Positions 1-7,391 of a stretch of DNA of 64,000 nucleotides are shown in pieces; within the stretch, counting starts at the first letter, position 1, and each line of letters opens with the position of its first letter. Under the pieces are notes generated by a model, which was not told the DNA's origin, did not search any database, and was given only the letters and a program-made list of their open reading frames with translations. Origin of the DNA: Ramlibacter tataouinensis (GTDB taxonomy: Bacteria > Pseudomonadota > Gammaproteobacteria > Burkholderiales > Burkholderiaceae_C); the NCBI GenBank assembly GCA_002427815.1, contig DIZF01000001.1, positions 211,773-275,772 of the forward strand, read 5' to 3'. Position numbers and translations under genes: made by a program.

Positions 1-1
1 T

Positions 2-82
2 GGCGACGGAACGTTCATTGTCGACGGGCGCAAGATCGACCGCAGGAAGATGATGGCTTCCAAGATCCCCTACGGCGTTTAG
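2..82 (+). CDS. 3' end of an unidentified gene (partial)
   Basis: The window opens inside a reading frame that ends at a TAG at 80-82. The last 26 codons read GDGTFIVDGRKIDRRKMMAS followed by KIPYGV. I do not recognise the family from this tail. It ends about 60 bases before the likely start of the MaoC-type gene on the same strand, so the two may be co-transcribed, and an acyl-CoA or organic-acid enzyme would fit, but that is only inference from position. Confidence 0.45.
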   Translation, partial: GDGTFIVDGRKIDRRKMMASKIPYGV

Positions 83-142
83 CGCTCATTGGCCAGTCAC
101 GAGCAAGTCCTGCGAGAGATGCAAACCGCGGAGCCCCTACCG

Positions 143-625
143 ATGACGCCGATCAAGTACTACTGGGAAGACTTCAGCCCCGGCTGGCAGTTCGAGTCGG
201 AGCCGAGAACGCTCACCTCGCACGAGATCATGACGTTCGCGCACGAATACGATCCACAGACTTACCACACGGACGAAGAGGCGGCGAAATCCTCGCCCTT
301 CGGCGGCCTGATCGCCAGCGGCTGGCAGACCTGCAGCGTGGCGATGCGGCTCATGTGCGACGGCTACCTGCTCCAGACCTCGTGCATCGGATCGCCGGGG
401 CTCGATGAGCTGCGCTGGCTCAAGCCGGTGAGACCCGGCGACGCACTGCGGCTGCATTCGACGGTGCTCGAGCAGGCCCCATCGCAGAAGGATCCGACCC
501 GCGGCACAGTGAAATTCCGCTGGGACGTGCTTAACCAGAAGAATGAGGTCGTGTGCTCCATGACGGGCCGGCAGCATTTCCGCCGCCGCGCGCCGGGCAA
601 CGCGAGCGTTCGCGATCAAAGTTGA
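143..625 (+). CDS. MaoC-family (hot-dog fold) hydratase/dehydratase
   Basis: About 160 residues with the single hot-dog domain of MaoC/(R)-specific enoyl-CoA hydratases. The hydratase motif is visible near residue 34 (EYDPQTYHTDEEAA), carrying the Asp and His that in this family activate water for addition across a CoA-thioester double bond; the FGGLIASGW segment follows as usual. The ATG at 143 is chosen because GGAG lies about 9 bases upstream; an in-frame ATG at 119 and a TTG at 89 are alternatives. Substrate cannot be read from the sequence. It ends 40 bases before the DUF2164 gene. Confidence 0.85.
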   Translation: MTPIKYYWEDFSPGWQFESEPRTLTSHEIMTFAHEYDPQTYHTDEEAAKSSPFGGLIASGWQTCSVAMRLMCDGYLLQTSCIGSPGLDELRWLKPVRPGDALRLHSTVLEQAPSQKDPTRGTVKFRWDVLNQKNEVVCSMTGRQHFRRRAPGNASVRDQS

Positions 626-665
626 ACCTTCCCGGAATCCCGTCACCACCACCGCCGAGCCTGCC

Positions 666-938
666 ATGACCATCGAGATCTCCAAGGAAGCACGCAAGGA
701 AGCAATCGCTTCCATCGAGCGCTATTTCCGCGAAAATATGGAAGAGCCGATCGGCAACATCGCCGCCGGCGGTCTGCTGGGCTATTTCCTGGAGGAGATC
801 GGCCCGCTGGTCTACAACCAGGCCGTCGCCGACGTGCAGGAGCGGCTGCAGGCCCGCATCGCGGAGTTGGACATCGAAAGCCACGAAGACGAGTTCACGT
901 ACTGGCGCAAGTTCGACCGGCTGAAAAAAGGCAAGTGA
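666..938 (+). CDS. DUF2164 family protein (intact copy 1 of 3)
   Basis: A 90-residue acidic, probably helical cytoplasmic protein matching the DUF2164 pattern: a KEARKEAIASIERYF start, a central NIAAGGLLGYFLEEIGP block and a conserved NQAVADVQERLQARIAELD helix, ending EDEFTYWRKFDR. Function of the family is unknown. What is unusual is that the same gene recurs twice more within 7 kb as damaged copies (2131-2381 and 7386-7572). This copy has a complete N-terminus and is the likely functional one. A hairpin overlaps its stop codon. Confidence 0.85.
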   Translation: MTIEISKEARKEAIASIERYFRENMEEPIGNIAAGGLLGYFLEEIGPLVYNQAVADVQERLQARIAELDIESHEDEFTYWRKFDRLKKGK

Positions 939-960
939 GGGGCTAAAACCCCTTGCTTGC
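931..960 (+). terminator. Hairpin across the stop of the DUF2164 gene
   Basis: GCAAG (931-935) pairs with CTTGC (956-960) and AGGGG (938-942) pairs with CCCCT (949-953) around a CTAAAA loop, with a TG/TG mismatch between the stems. The stop codon sits inside the 5' arm. There is no T-tract, so termination would be weak or it may only stabilise the 3' end. Confidence 0.4.
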
Positions 961-1031
961 GATCCACCGGCGGGCCTCGAGTCAAAGACCGGGCAAGTCG
1001 TGCTGCATCGCCCGTCTTGATCTCGTCGCAG

Positions 1032-1835
1032 CTAGATGGCGGGCTGTGTAATGGCGTTCATCTGGAGTGTGACAGCGGTCTGCGCCAGCAGTCGGCTGTT
1101 CGCCGATGCGCCAGTGTTCACGGCGACCAGCGTCTTGCCCAGCACGACACCCTCGAAGTGAGCGGTCGTTCCAATGGTCACAGAGTCCGCGACCTGCCAG
1201 AAGATGTTCTTGGCCTGTGCGCCGCCCGTCAACGTCACCCGCTTGCCGTTGGCCTCATTCAGGGTTCCCGCCACCTGGAAGATCCAGACATCGTCCGGAC
1301 CACCCGAAAGCGTCACGTCCGTGGAAATCGAGACACCGGTGCCCCATTTGTAGAGGCCAGGAGCCAGGGTCATTCCGCCGATCTCTCCGGCGCCCAGTTC
1401 AGTAAAGTCAGGTGAGGTCCGTCCCTCGGCGTCGAGGTAAGCGGCTTCCATATCGAGCACGGCTGTGGTCAGCGTGGTGGCATCATTTGTCGCGCAGGGA
1501 AGTGGACCCGCCGCATCGACGACGACAATCTTCCCTGTCACTTCTGTACACGCCAGAAGGAGAGCAGCACCGGTGATGGGGCTGGTGCCAACATCGCCGA
1601 CAATCGTAGACGCATAAACGTCAGTGATCCCGGTCTTGCTCAGAATGGTGAACGCACCGGCTGACCTGAGGTCTACCGGTGCCAGAGCAACGGCACGCCT
1701 CGCCGACATGGCTTGGGGCACGCCTGCAGCCGTAAGCCCACCATCTCCTCCACCGCCGCATCCGGTCACGACCGCGGCCAGCAGGGATACCTTCAACCAC
1801 ATCGGTGGTTTGAATGCGTTGTCGAATCGGTTCAT
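1032..1835 (-). CDS. DUF3494 (ice-binding-like) lipoprotein
   Basis: 267 residues. The N-terminus is a lipoprotein signal with lipobox VTGC near residue 26 and a Gly-rich tether, so the protein is probably anchored in the outer membrane facing out or the periplasm. From about residue 58 it carries the DUF3494 beta-solenoid domain found in microbial ice-binding/antifreeze proteins: AGAFTILSKTGITDV, STIVGDVGTSPI, then TELGAGEIGGMTLAPGLYKW, DVWIFQVAGTL and AKNIFWQVADSV, in the family order. Many DUF3494 proteins outside polar habitats have no shown ice activity and may be adhesins, so ice binding is not certain. The gene is monocistronic, lying between two DUF2164 copies. Confidence 0.88.
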   Translation of the reverse strand: MNRFDNAFKPPMWLKVSLLAAVVTGCGGGGDGGLTAAGVPQAMSARRAVALAPVDLRSAGAFTILSKTGITDVYASTIVGDVGTSPITGAALLLACTEVTGKIVVVDAAGPLPCATNDATTLTTAVLDMEAAYLDAEGRTSPDFTELGAGEIGGMTLAPGLYKWGTGVSISTDVTLSGGPDDVWIFQVAGTLNEANGKRVTLTGGAQAKNIFWQVADSVTIGTTAHFEGVVLGKTLVAVNTGASANSRLLAQTAVTLQMNAITQPAI

Positions 1836-2130
1836 TGTCTATACCTCTTTCAGATGAGCCTGAAGCTAATGGATGGGGCCGATCCACTTGCGGCATCGAC
1901 CTGAGGCCGATGAGGCAGTGTGCGGTTGCGTCGAATCGACACCTTGTGGTGCATCAAGCTTTTTTGTAGGATGAAACCGCCAGTTATTGCACCATGTCTG
2001 GTGTGAAGCGGCGACCTGAAGCTCGATGAGAGCTCCCGCTTGCCGCGCCGCAGGCTCACGGTGTTGCGACCAAATTCTCCAGGTGGACGAAGACAAACAG
2101 CATCACCTGATGACAGCCGGCACAGCGTGC
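1836..2130. other. Intergenic stretch without a recognisable gene
   Basis: Upstream region of the DUF3494 lipoprotein gene and 5' flank of the broken DUF2164 copy. I see no convincing coding frame, tRNA or terminator here; the promoter of the minus-strand lipoprotein should lie within it. Confidence 0.4.
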
Positions 2131-2381
2131 CGCACGCGTTGCAAGCGATCGCATCCATCGAGCGATATTTCCGCGAAAACATGGAAGAGACTATCGGCAA
2201 CATTGCCGCTGGCGGGCTGCTGAGCTACTTCCTGGAGGAGATCGGCCCGCTGGTCTACAACCAGGCCGTCGCCGACGTGCGGGAGCGGCTGCAGGCCCGG
2301 ATTGCGGAGCTCGACATCGAAAGCCGCGAAGACGAGTTCACGTACTGGCGCAAGTTCGACCGGGCCAGGAAGGGCAAGTGA
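2131..2381 (+). pseudogene. DUF2164 copy 2, 5' end lost by frameshift
   Basis: From the AIASIERYF segment to the stop, this is nearly the same protein as the gene at 666-938 (changes include EEP to EET, LLG to LLS, VQE to VRE, SHE to SRE and RLKKGK to RARKGK). Comparison of the 5' flanks shows similarity continuing a little further upstream (GCACGC near 2132) but with a one-base length difference, so the original start MTIEISKEARKE is out of frame and no Shine-Dalgarno-preceded ATG replaces it. It may still be translated from a poor start such as the TTG at 2040. Most simply a decaying duplicate. Confidence 0.7.
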
Positions 2382-2631
2382 GCGGGATCACGGCAGCTTC
2401 TGCTTTGAAGATGACAAAGCAATAGTTGATCAATAGCACCCTGAGCCAGGGGGTTCCGAACCGACGGCTGCTTTGTTCCAGGGGTGGGGGACCGAGTCCG
2501 GTCACTTGCGGGCATTCGAGCCTCCGCAATCGAAGGTCGGCTCCAGACTGAAACCGGTCATTCGGACTTCTCGATTGCGGTCATCCAAAATTGGCACGAG
2601 CGCCCACTGCGGACCCGCACGGTCGGTGGTG
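2382..2631. other. Intergenic stretch before the folded element
   Basis: No convincing gene was found in this part of the 347-base gap between the DUF2164 remnant and the rhodanese gene. The right part of the gap contains the symmetric element described at 2632-2687. Confidence 0.4.
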
Positions 2632-2687
2632 TGGGGGGGCGACGGCTAGACGCCGTTGCCTACCCGATTAGGGTGCAGGCCCCCCCA
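2632..2687. other. T-shaped inverted-repeat element (three-way junction fold)
   Basis: A 9-bp outer stem, TGGGGGGGC (2632-2640) with GCCCCCCCA (2679-2687), encloses two smaller hairpins: GACGGC/GCCGTT (2641-2646 with 2652-2657, loop TAGAC) and ACCC/GGGT (2662-2665 with 2671-2674, loop GATTA). All three stems can form at once, giving a T or cloverleaf shape in RNA or single-stranded DNA. It could be a small structured RNA, a cruciform, or the trace of a mobile element end. No family is recognised. Confidence 0.5.
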
Positions 2688-2728
2688 GTTTCCCGAACAC
2701 ATTCAATAAGCTCCCTTCCCAAACAAGA

Positions 2729-3085
2729 TCAGTCCAAAAGCTTGTTCCAAGTTCCGATGTTATAAACTTTATGGTAGCCCTTGGTCTTCAGCATTAGTTT
2801 TGCCATTCCACTTCGTGTTCCGCTAGCACAGCAGAGAACAACCGGGGAGGACTTGGGTATCTCACCGAGTCTGCTTCCCAATTCCTGAAGGGGAATGTTA
2901 ATTGTTCCAGGGGCGTTCCCATTTGCGAACTCCCCTGCTGATCTAACGTCGACAAAGATTGCTCCGTTCTTCTTGAGTTCTGGCAGCATAGCAATGACTC
3001 TTCTTGAATTCCACCACTTGTATGCAAACCAAAGACCGAGAGCCATGAATGGCCAATATTTTTCAAAAAAACCCAGAAAATCCAT
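2729..3085 (-). CDS. Membrane-anchored single-domain rhodanese
   Basis: 118 residues. One N-terminal membrane-spanning segment (about residues 8-24, KYWPFMALGLWFAYKWW) is followed by a rhodanese domain ending in the active-site loop CCASGTRSG, whose cysteine would carry persulfide sulfur. The topology suggests an inner-membrane anchor with the domain on the cytoplasmic side. The start is fixed by AAGGAG about five bases upstream; longer in-frame versions lack a ribosome site. Base composition is visibly AT-richer than the neighbours, which suggests acquisition by transfer. Sulfur donor and acceptor are unknown. Confidence 0.85.
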   Translation of the reverse strand: MDFLGFFEKYWPFMALGLWFAYKWWNSRRVIAMLPELKKNGAIFVDVRSAGEFANGNAPGTINIPLQELGSRLGEIPKSSPVVLCCASGTRSGMAKLMLKTKGYHKVYNIGTWNKLLD

Positions 3086-3375
3086 ATAACTCCTTGTCAG
3101 ACTGAATGAGTGAAGTAGCGGTAGAAAAGCGAATAGGTAAGCGTTCGAGTCGTCGATCACTATAGCGAAGCGGAGCTAGGCACACGAATGACTGCTCCCG
3201 CTGCAAAGCGGGCGCACGATAGGTCAGATGCGACGGCCCGCTTCGGGTCGAACTGCGACTCTTGGCTGTCCGCTCTGAGAAAGTCCACCTGCCGCCTGGC
3301 GCGGGAGCGTCGTCTCGACTTCAGTGGCGAACGATAGTATCGTCCGGCAGCCGACTCGAGATATGGCGAAAGCAG
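3086..3375. other. Intergenic stretch without a recognisable gene
   Basis: Contains the promoter region of the rhodanese gene on the minus strand. No convincing coding frame; it leads directly into the tail-sheath-like stub. Confidence 0.35.
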
Positions 3376-3486
3376 ATGGCAGCACCCTACAAGACCCCCG
3401 GCGTGTATGTTGAAGAAGTGGGCTGCTTTCCCAGTCCGGCCGAATTCATCGTGCTGGCTTTTCAGCAACAGATGCAGATTTCCTGA
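3376..3486 (+). pseudogene. N-terminal stub resembling a contractile-tail sheath protein
   Basis: The 36-codon frame starts MAAPYKTPGVYVEEVGCFPS, the signature N-terminus of phage and phage-like (pyocin, type VI-like) tail sheath proteins (M-x-x-Y-K-T-P-G-V-Y-V-E-E). It then degenerates and stops, whereas real sheaths run to 350-700 residues. No other tail gene is nearby. I read it as a remnant left by prophage loss or recombination. Confidence 0.6.
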
Positions 3487-3511
3487 TTCATCCAGACCAG
3501 AGGAACACGAC

Positions 3512-3838
3512 ATGCCACAGATCTATGAAAAGCGCACCTACTCCGTCACAGTGGGGCAAATGGCGGAAGTGACGCGCCTCTATTCGTCTCAAGGATGGCC
3601 GGCTCTGGAAGCAGGTGGTTTTGGAAAGAAGTTGATTGGTTACTTCATCAGCGACACAGGCGAGTTGCATCAGTTGATTCATCTGTGGCGGTTCGAGAGC
3701 GATGACGACCGCCGGGCCCACTGGAAGCGGCTTTTCGAGGATCCCGATTTCATGGCGTTTGCAAAACAGCTTCGTCCATTGGTACGGAGCCAGAACATCC
3801 AGTTGATGCTGGCGGCCCCCTGGGGCCCGCATCCGTAA
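3512..3838 (+). CDS. NIPSNAP family protein
   Basis: 108 residues, a single ferredoxin-like dimeric alpha/beta-barrel domain of the NIPSNAP family: YEKRTYSVTVGQMAEVTRLY at the N-terminus and LIHLWRFESDDDRRAHWKRL in the middle are typical. Such small proteins occur near catabolic enzymes; their catalytic role is mostly unassigned. The ATG at 3512 has AGAGGA about 8 bases upstream. It is followed after 67 bases by a DUF1330 protein, another dimeric alpha/beta-barrel fold, and the two may form one transcription unit. Confidence 0.85.
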   Translation: MPQIYEKRTYSVTVGQMAEVTRLYSSQGWPALEAGGFGKKLIGYFISDTGELHQLIHLWRFESDDDRRAHWKRLFEDPDFMAFAKQLRPLVRSQNIQLMLAAPWGPHP

Positions 3839-3905
3839 CGCTGCCCGCAACTCTCCAATGAACCGCACCCTGCCATAACTGCGCACTTACCCAACGGAGG
3901 CATCA

Positions 3906-4211
3906 ATGCCCAAAGGTTACTGGATCGCTCGAATCGACGTCGCAGACATGGACAAGTACAAGCTGTATGTAGCTGCGAACGCGAAACCTTTTGCGGAGTT
4001 CGGTGCGAAGTTCCTGGTGCGGTCCGGGCGATACGAAGCGCCTGAAGGAACCAGCCGGAGCCGTAACGTCGTCATCGAGTTTCCCTCGTACCAGGCGGCC
4101 CTCGACTGCTATCGCTCGCCCGCCTATCAACAGGCAATCCAGCTCAGGCTACCCGTTGCAACCGGTGACCTGATCATCATCGAGGGCTACGATGGGCCGC
4201 AGCCGTCTTGA
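3906..4211 (+). CDS. DUF1330 family protein
   Basis: 101 residues matching DUF1330 (dimeric alpha/beta barrel): MPKGYWIARIDVADMDKYKL, then EGTSRSRNVVIEFPSYQAAL and CYRSPAYQQAIQLR, ending in LIIIEGYDG. GGAGG precedes the ATG by about 7 bases. The biochemical role is unknown. It lies between NIPSNAP and a rhodanese-domain protein on the same strand. Confidence 0.88.
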   Translation: MPKGYWIARIDVADMDKYKLYVAANAKPFAEFGAKFLVRSGRYEAPEGTSRSRNVVIEFPSYQAALDCYRSPAYQQAIQLRLPVATGDLIIIEGYDGPQPS

Positions 4212-4291
4212 GGACCGGGTGGCTGGAAACAGAATGGGACAATGTGGCACGCGGCGATAGTTCCCTCGCCGCAATGCCACTGGACCACCCT

Positions 4292-4759
4292 ATGAATGCC
4301 GAAGAGACCTTTTCACCGGAAGATCGCGCCACGCTTGAAGTTACGCTGCCCACGGCGCTGGAGTTGTGCCATCTCGGGCTTGCCACGATGATCGACATCC
4401 GGCAGTCCTTCGAAATCCAGATGAAAGGGGCGATCCCGAACACCGTGCACATCCCGATCTTCGAGGTCAAGCTCATGCTCGGCGATACGTTGACCGAGGA
4501 CGAGCAGGACATCCTCGACGCGGGCCAGCCCAAAGACATCGACGCGAAGACCTTCTTCACGATGATCAACCAGTTGCACCATGCGCGCGACCACCTCCTG
4601 CTGTGCATTTGCAACAGCGGTCGACGCAGCCTCACGGCCGCGTCGATGCTGCACTCGCTGGGTTATCCCAAGGCGCTGTCCGTGGCGGGAGGCTTCCAGG
4701 CCTGGAAGAAATTGCAGGCTGCCGCTGCTGTGCCGCCTGTGCCCACGGCGGGCACATAA
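4292..4759 (+). CDS. Rhodanese-like domain protein
   Basis: About 155 residues with one rhodanese domain: MIDIRQSFEIQMKGAIPNTVHIP marks the first half, and the loop CICNSGRRS carries the presumed catalytic cysteine, followed by LGYPKALSVAGGFQAW. Between them is a longer than usual insert (residues about 67-95, rich in Asp/Glu). It probably handles persulfide sulfur in the cytoplasm; no signal peptide. Start is uncertain: ATGs at 4274 and 4292 and a TTG at 4208 overlapping the DUF1330 stop are all in frame. Confidence 0.78.
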   Translation: MNAEETFSPEDRATLEVTLPTALELCHLGLATMIDIRQSFEIQMKGAIPNTVHIPIFEVKLMLGDTLTEDEQDILDAGQPKDIDAKTFFTMINQLHHARDHLLLCICNSGRRSLTAASMLHSLGYPKALSVAGGFQAWKKLQAAAAVPPVPTAGT

Positions 4760-4829
4760 GGTCGCGCGCGTCAAAGTAATAGGGCTTCCCCACCTGTCGG
4801 GCAAATAGTTGCCACGAGCACTTCCGGAT

Positions 4830-5363
4830 ATGCGCACTGCGTTAGCGTTGGCTATCTTGAGTTCGCTGTGCTTCGGCATCGCTCTTGTCACCGGCCGGAT
4901 CGGCCTTCGCACGCTCGACGCTCGATCGGGCGCCGCGGTCAGCATTCCCACTGCCACGGTTCTGTTTGCACTCGCGGCGCCGTTCGCATTCGATGGAGCG
5001 GGGTTCACCATTCTCGCGGCGCTGATCTCGGCGAGCCTCCTGGGCTACTCGGTGTCGTCAGCCATCGTCGTCGGCGCAAACCAGGTTGGTCGCTCCAAGC
5101 GACCGCAGCTGACGAAGCACGGTGCTGCCTGGTTCGCGCTCACTGGCGTCCTCAACGGAGGCGCCGTGTTGCTGATGTACGGCGCACTTAGCATCGCACC
5201 AGTCTCGTTGGTCGCTCCGATCGTGGCGACCTACCCATTGGTTACCGTATCGGTCAGCGCAGCGGTTCTTCGCGAAGAGCCCATCACGCTGCGCATGGTG
5301 GCAGGGGCTGCCATCACGGTTTTGGCAATGGTCTACCTGGTCGCATCCAGAACCGGTGCCTGA
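4830..5363 (+). CDS. Half-length EamA/DMT-type transporter, probable internal deletion
   Basis: About 177 residues, whereas EamA drug/metabolite transporters have two repeats, ten membrane helices and near 290-300 residues. The first ~75 residues look like the start of repeat 1 (TALALAILSSLCFGIALVTG) and the last ~75 like the end of repeat 2 (LNGGAVLLMYGALSIAPVSL, then VATYPLVTVSVSAAVLREEP). The joining segment around GYSVSSAIVVGANQVGRSKR keeps the frame. I infer an in-frame internal deletion; a genuine short SMR-like transporter is possible but the sequence does not resemble SMR proteins. Confidence 0.6.
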   Translation: MRTALALAILSSLCFGIALVTGRIGLRTLDARSGAAVSIPTATVLFALAAPFAFDGAGFTILAALISASLLGYSVSSAIVVGANQVGRSKRPQLTKHGAAWFALTGVLNGGAVLLMYGALSIAPVSLVAPIVATYPLVTVSVSAAVLREEPITLRMVAGAAITVLAMVYLVASRTGA

Positions 5364-5575
5364 CATCGCCAGCCGGGATCCCGTCTCGGGTACGGTCTAT
5401 CTCCTGATGCTCGGGCTCTTCGCGCTGATGCCCGCCCTCGTTGCATGGGTGCAAGACGATCGACCGCGTGCCGGCCAACCGGACGAGTATCGTAGAGGGC
5501 CTGCACCGATGACCCCATCGATGCAAAACACAACGGCACGGGTGGTGCTGGATGAACAACAGCAGGAGGCTCGCA

Positions 5576-6031
5576 ATGCCCAAAGGATTCCAGGATTTCT
5601 ATCCGGACCGATTCAGTCATTGCTACGGTTGCGGCAAGGACAATCCGCACGGCCACCATCTCAAGAGTTACTGGGACGGTGAGGAAACTATCGCACGCTT
5701 CACGCCTGGCGCCGAGTTCAGCGGCGGCGTTCCGGACAATGTCTATGGCGGCATGATCGCATCGCTGTTCGACTGCCATGGAACCGCGTCGGCAGCCGCA
5801 TTTGCCCAACGCGCTCAGAACCGCGCAATGGGAGACGGCGATCCGCCGCGGTTCGTGACCGCTTCGCTCAAGGTCGATTTCCTGAGGCCCACGCCGATCC
5901 GGGTTGAACTGGTCGTCAAGGGGAAGCTGGAAAGCATCGAGGGCCGGAAGGTGCGGGTGACCATGATCTTGAGCGCACAGGGAATTCCTTGTGCCACAGC
6001 CCAGATGCTGGCGATATCACTCAAGGAGTGA
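5576..6031 (+). CDS. PaaI-family hot-dog thioesterase
   Basis: About 151 residues. Features of the PaaI/acyl-CoA thioesterase hot-dog group are the N-terminal CYGCGKDNPHG motif, a PDNVYGGMIASLFDCHGTAS helix and a KVDFLRPTPIRVEL strand. It presumably hydrolyses an acyl-CoA in the cytoplasm; substrate unknown. AGGAGG lies 6-7 bases before the ATG at 5576, which settles the start against an in-frame ATG 24 bases upstream. The MaoC hydratase at the left end is the only other acyl-CoA enzyme nearby. Confidence 0.85.
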   Translation: MPKGFQDFYPDRFSHCYGCGKDNPHGHHLKSYWDGEETIARFTPGAEFSGGVPDNVYGGMIASLFDCHGTASAAAFAQRAQNRAMGDGDPPRFVTASLKVDFLRPTPIRVELVVKGKLESIEGRKVRVTMILSAQGIPCATAQMLAISLKE

Positions 6032-6359
6032 AGGCGGCACGCCGCGCTCCTGGGTGAACTTCATCAGATCTTGTTCGCGTTCGTCTGGTTGCGCCTGGAG
6101 AGGGCCTCGATGAGACGCCCAAGTGCTTAGCCACCTGAGTCTCCTCCTCCTCGATCTGATAGCTCGCGGTCCCGCCGCCGCGCAGAACCGCGAGGGTCAT
6201 GTTCATGGGGCACATTCGGGGAGCGGCAGGCGTAGATCACCCGGCCACTGAGCTGCCCATGCTGAGGAGGCGACCACTGCGGGAGGCCCACGGGCCAGCT
6301 TACTGAGGAGTTGCGGGGCCTTTTTCTCGTGGCGATGTTGGCGGGAAGCGGGTTGTACG
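6032..6359. other. Intergenic stretch, no gene recognised
   Basis: Short frames on the minus strand exist but none has a recognisable domain or a good ribosome site. The stretch ends in the terminator-like hairpin at 6360-6385. Confidence 0.35.
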
Positions 6360-6385
6360 GCCGGGTCGGCCTGCGCCCGGCTTTT
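6360..6385 (+). terminator. Rho-independent-type hairpin
   Basis: GCCGGG (6360-6365) pairs with CCCGGC (6376-6381) and is followed by TTTT. It lies well downstream of the PaaI-type gene on the plus strand and would also isolate the convergent DUF302 gene. Confidence 0.4.
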
Positions 6386-6425
6386 GGCATCTCAGCCCGG
6401 AGTTGCAGCGGGCAGCCAGGGCTGT

Positions 6426-6599
6426 TTACCCACCGTGGAAACCCTTGAGGATGTCCTCCTTGGGCTTCTCCGGGTCGATTGTTGAATCATTCGTTCGCGT
6501 CGGGGAGTCCAGTTTTCGGCTCGCTTTCTCGTTCTTTTCGAGTTTAGCCTTCGCGTCTTCCGGCGGCGTGGGGCTGCTGGCATTGTTCAGATCCGACAT
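6426..6599 (-). CDS. Possible 57-residue protein from an internal start
   Basis: Begins MSDLNNASSPTPPEDAKAKL within, and in frame with, the DUF302 gene. A strong AGGAG six bases before the ATG supports independent initiation. The product would be small, charged and probably disordered, with no recognised domain. Alternatively the site is a relic of a formerly separate gene. Confidence 0.35.
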   Translation of the reverse strand: MSDLNNASSPTPPEDAKAKLEKNEKASRKLDSPTRTNDSTIDPEKPKEDILKGFHGG

Positions 6600-7049
6600 G
6601 ACGGTCTCCTGACGCCGGCCGACGAGCGCCGAGCGCACCCGCTCCAGCCTTTGGCGAACCTCATGCGCGACAAGGCCGACCTCGGGATCGTTGGTCAATT
6701 GCAGCACGGCGACGGGATCCATGAACCCGACCACCAGACGCCCGTCGGCCTCCTCCCGAACAACCACATTGCAGGGCAGCAGCAGTCCGATGTCCGGCTC
6801 GGCGTTCAGCGCGCGGTGGGCCAGCGGCGGATTGCAGGCGCCCAGAATCCGATAGGGCCGCCCGTCGATGCCCAGCTTGGCCTTCATCGTGGCCTGAACG
6901 TCGATGTCGGTGAGGACCCCAAAGCCCTCTGCCTTGAGCGCCTCGGTCACGAGAGCAATGGCCTGCGAAAAGCTCAGGTCCTGGAGGACGCAGTGAAAGC
7001 CGTAACTCGAAGCGGCCGGTGCAAGCCCGGCACTTTGTGTGGAGATCAT
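6426..7049 (-). CDS. DUF302 protein with a fused 57-residue tail
   Basis: 207 residues. Residues about 18-145 form a DUF302 domain (VTEALKAEGFGVLTDIDVQA, then YRILGACNPPLAHRALNAEP, then LLPCNVVVREEADG and MDPVAVL), a small alpha/beta fold of unsettled function. The ATG at 7049 has GAGGGGGAA just upstream. The domain normally ends near RLERVRSAL, but here the frame continues into a hydrophilic Lys/Glu/Pro-rich tail starting MSDLNNASS. That Met codon has its own AGGAG (6606-6610) six bases upstream, so the tail looks like a separate small gene whose upstream neighbour lost its stop codon, or a second product from an internal start. Confidence 0.8.
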   Translation of the reverse strand: MISTQSAGLAPAASSYGFHCVLQDLSFSQAIALVTEALKAEGFGVLTDIDVQATMKAKLGIDGRPYRILGACNPPLAHRALNAEPDIGLLLPCNVVVREEADGRLVVGFMDPVAVLQLTNDPEVGLVAHEVRQRLERVRSALVGRRQETVMSDLNNASSPTPPEDAKAKLEKNEKASRKLDSPTRTNDSTIDPEKPKEDILKGFHGG

Positions 7050-7218
7050 TTCGTTCCCCCTCACTTCTTAGCCGGCGACGGTGGCATGCGATCCATCATC
7101 ATTTCCATCATCAAATGCCTTCATGAGTTTTCCAATAAGAAAGAATTGATGGGTGCCAAGCTACGCTGGTATCCGGCCGATGTCTGTGCGGTAACACACG
7201 CACGCCGCGTAAGTTGCG

Positions 7219-7391
7219 TCAGCGTTGGTCAGGGTCGCGACGCAATGCGCGAATCCGGGCGATGACGATGGCAGCAGTGCCGGCAATGATCATTGTTTCG
7301 CCGAGAACATGATGCCAGCCACCCATCGGGGTGAGCAACAGCATGGAGCCGCCGATGATCGAGAACACCGCGCGGATCTGCGTGAATCGAC
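7219..7391 (-). pseudogene. 3' remnant of a small membrane protein gene
   Basis: Read on the minus strand, the frame runs FTQIRAVFSIIGGSMLLLTP, continues with MGGWHHVLGETMIIAG and ends IARIRALRRDPDQR before a TGA at 7219-7221. It is hydrophobic with two likely membrane helices and a basic tail, so it looks like genuine protein. Its 5' end is cut where the third DUF2164 copy begins (about 7386-7391). An internal ATG at 7344 could still give a 41-residue peptide. Family not recognised. Confidence 0.45.
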
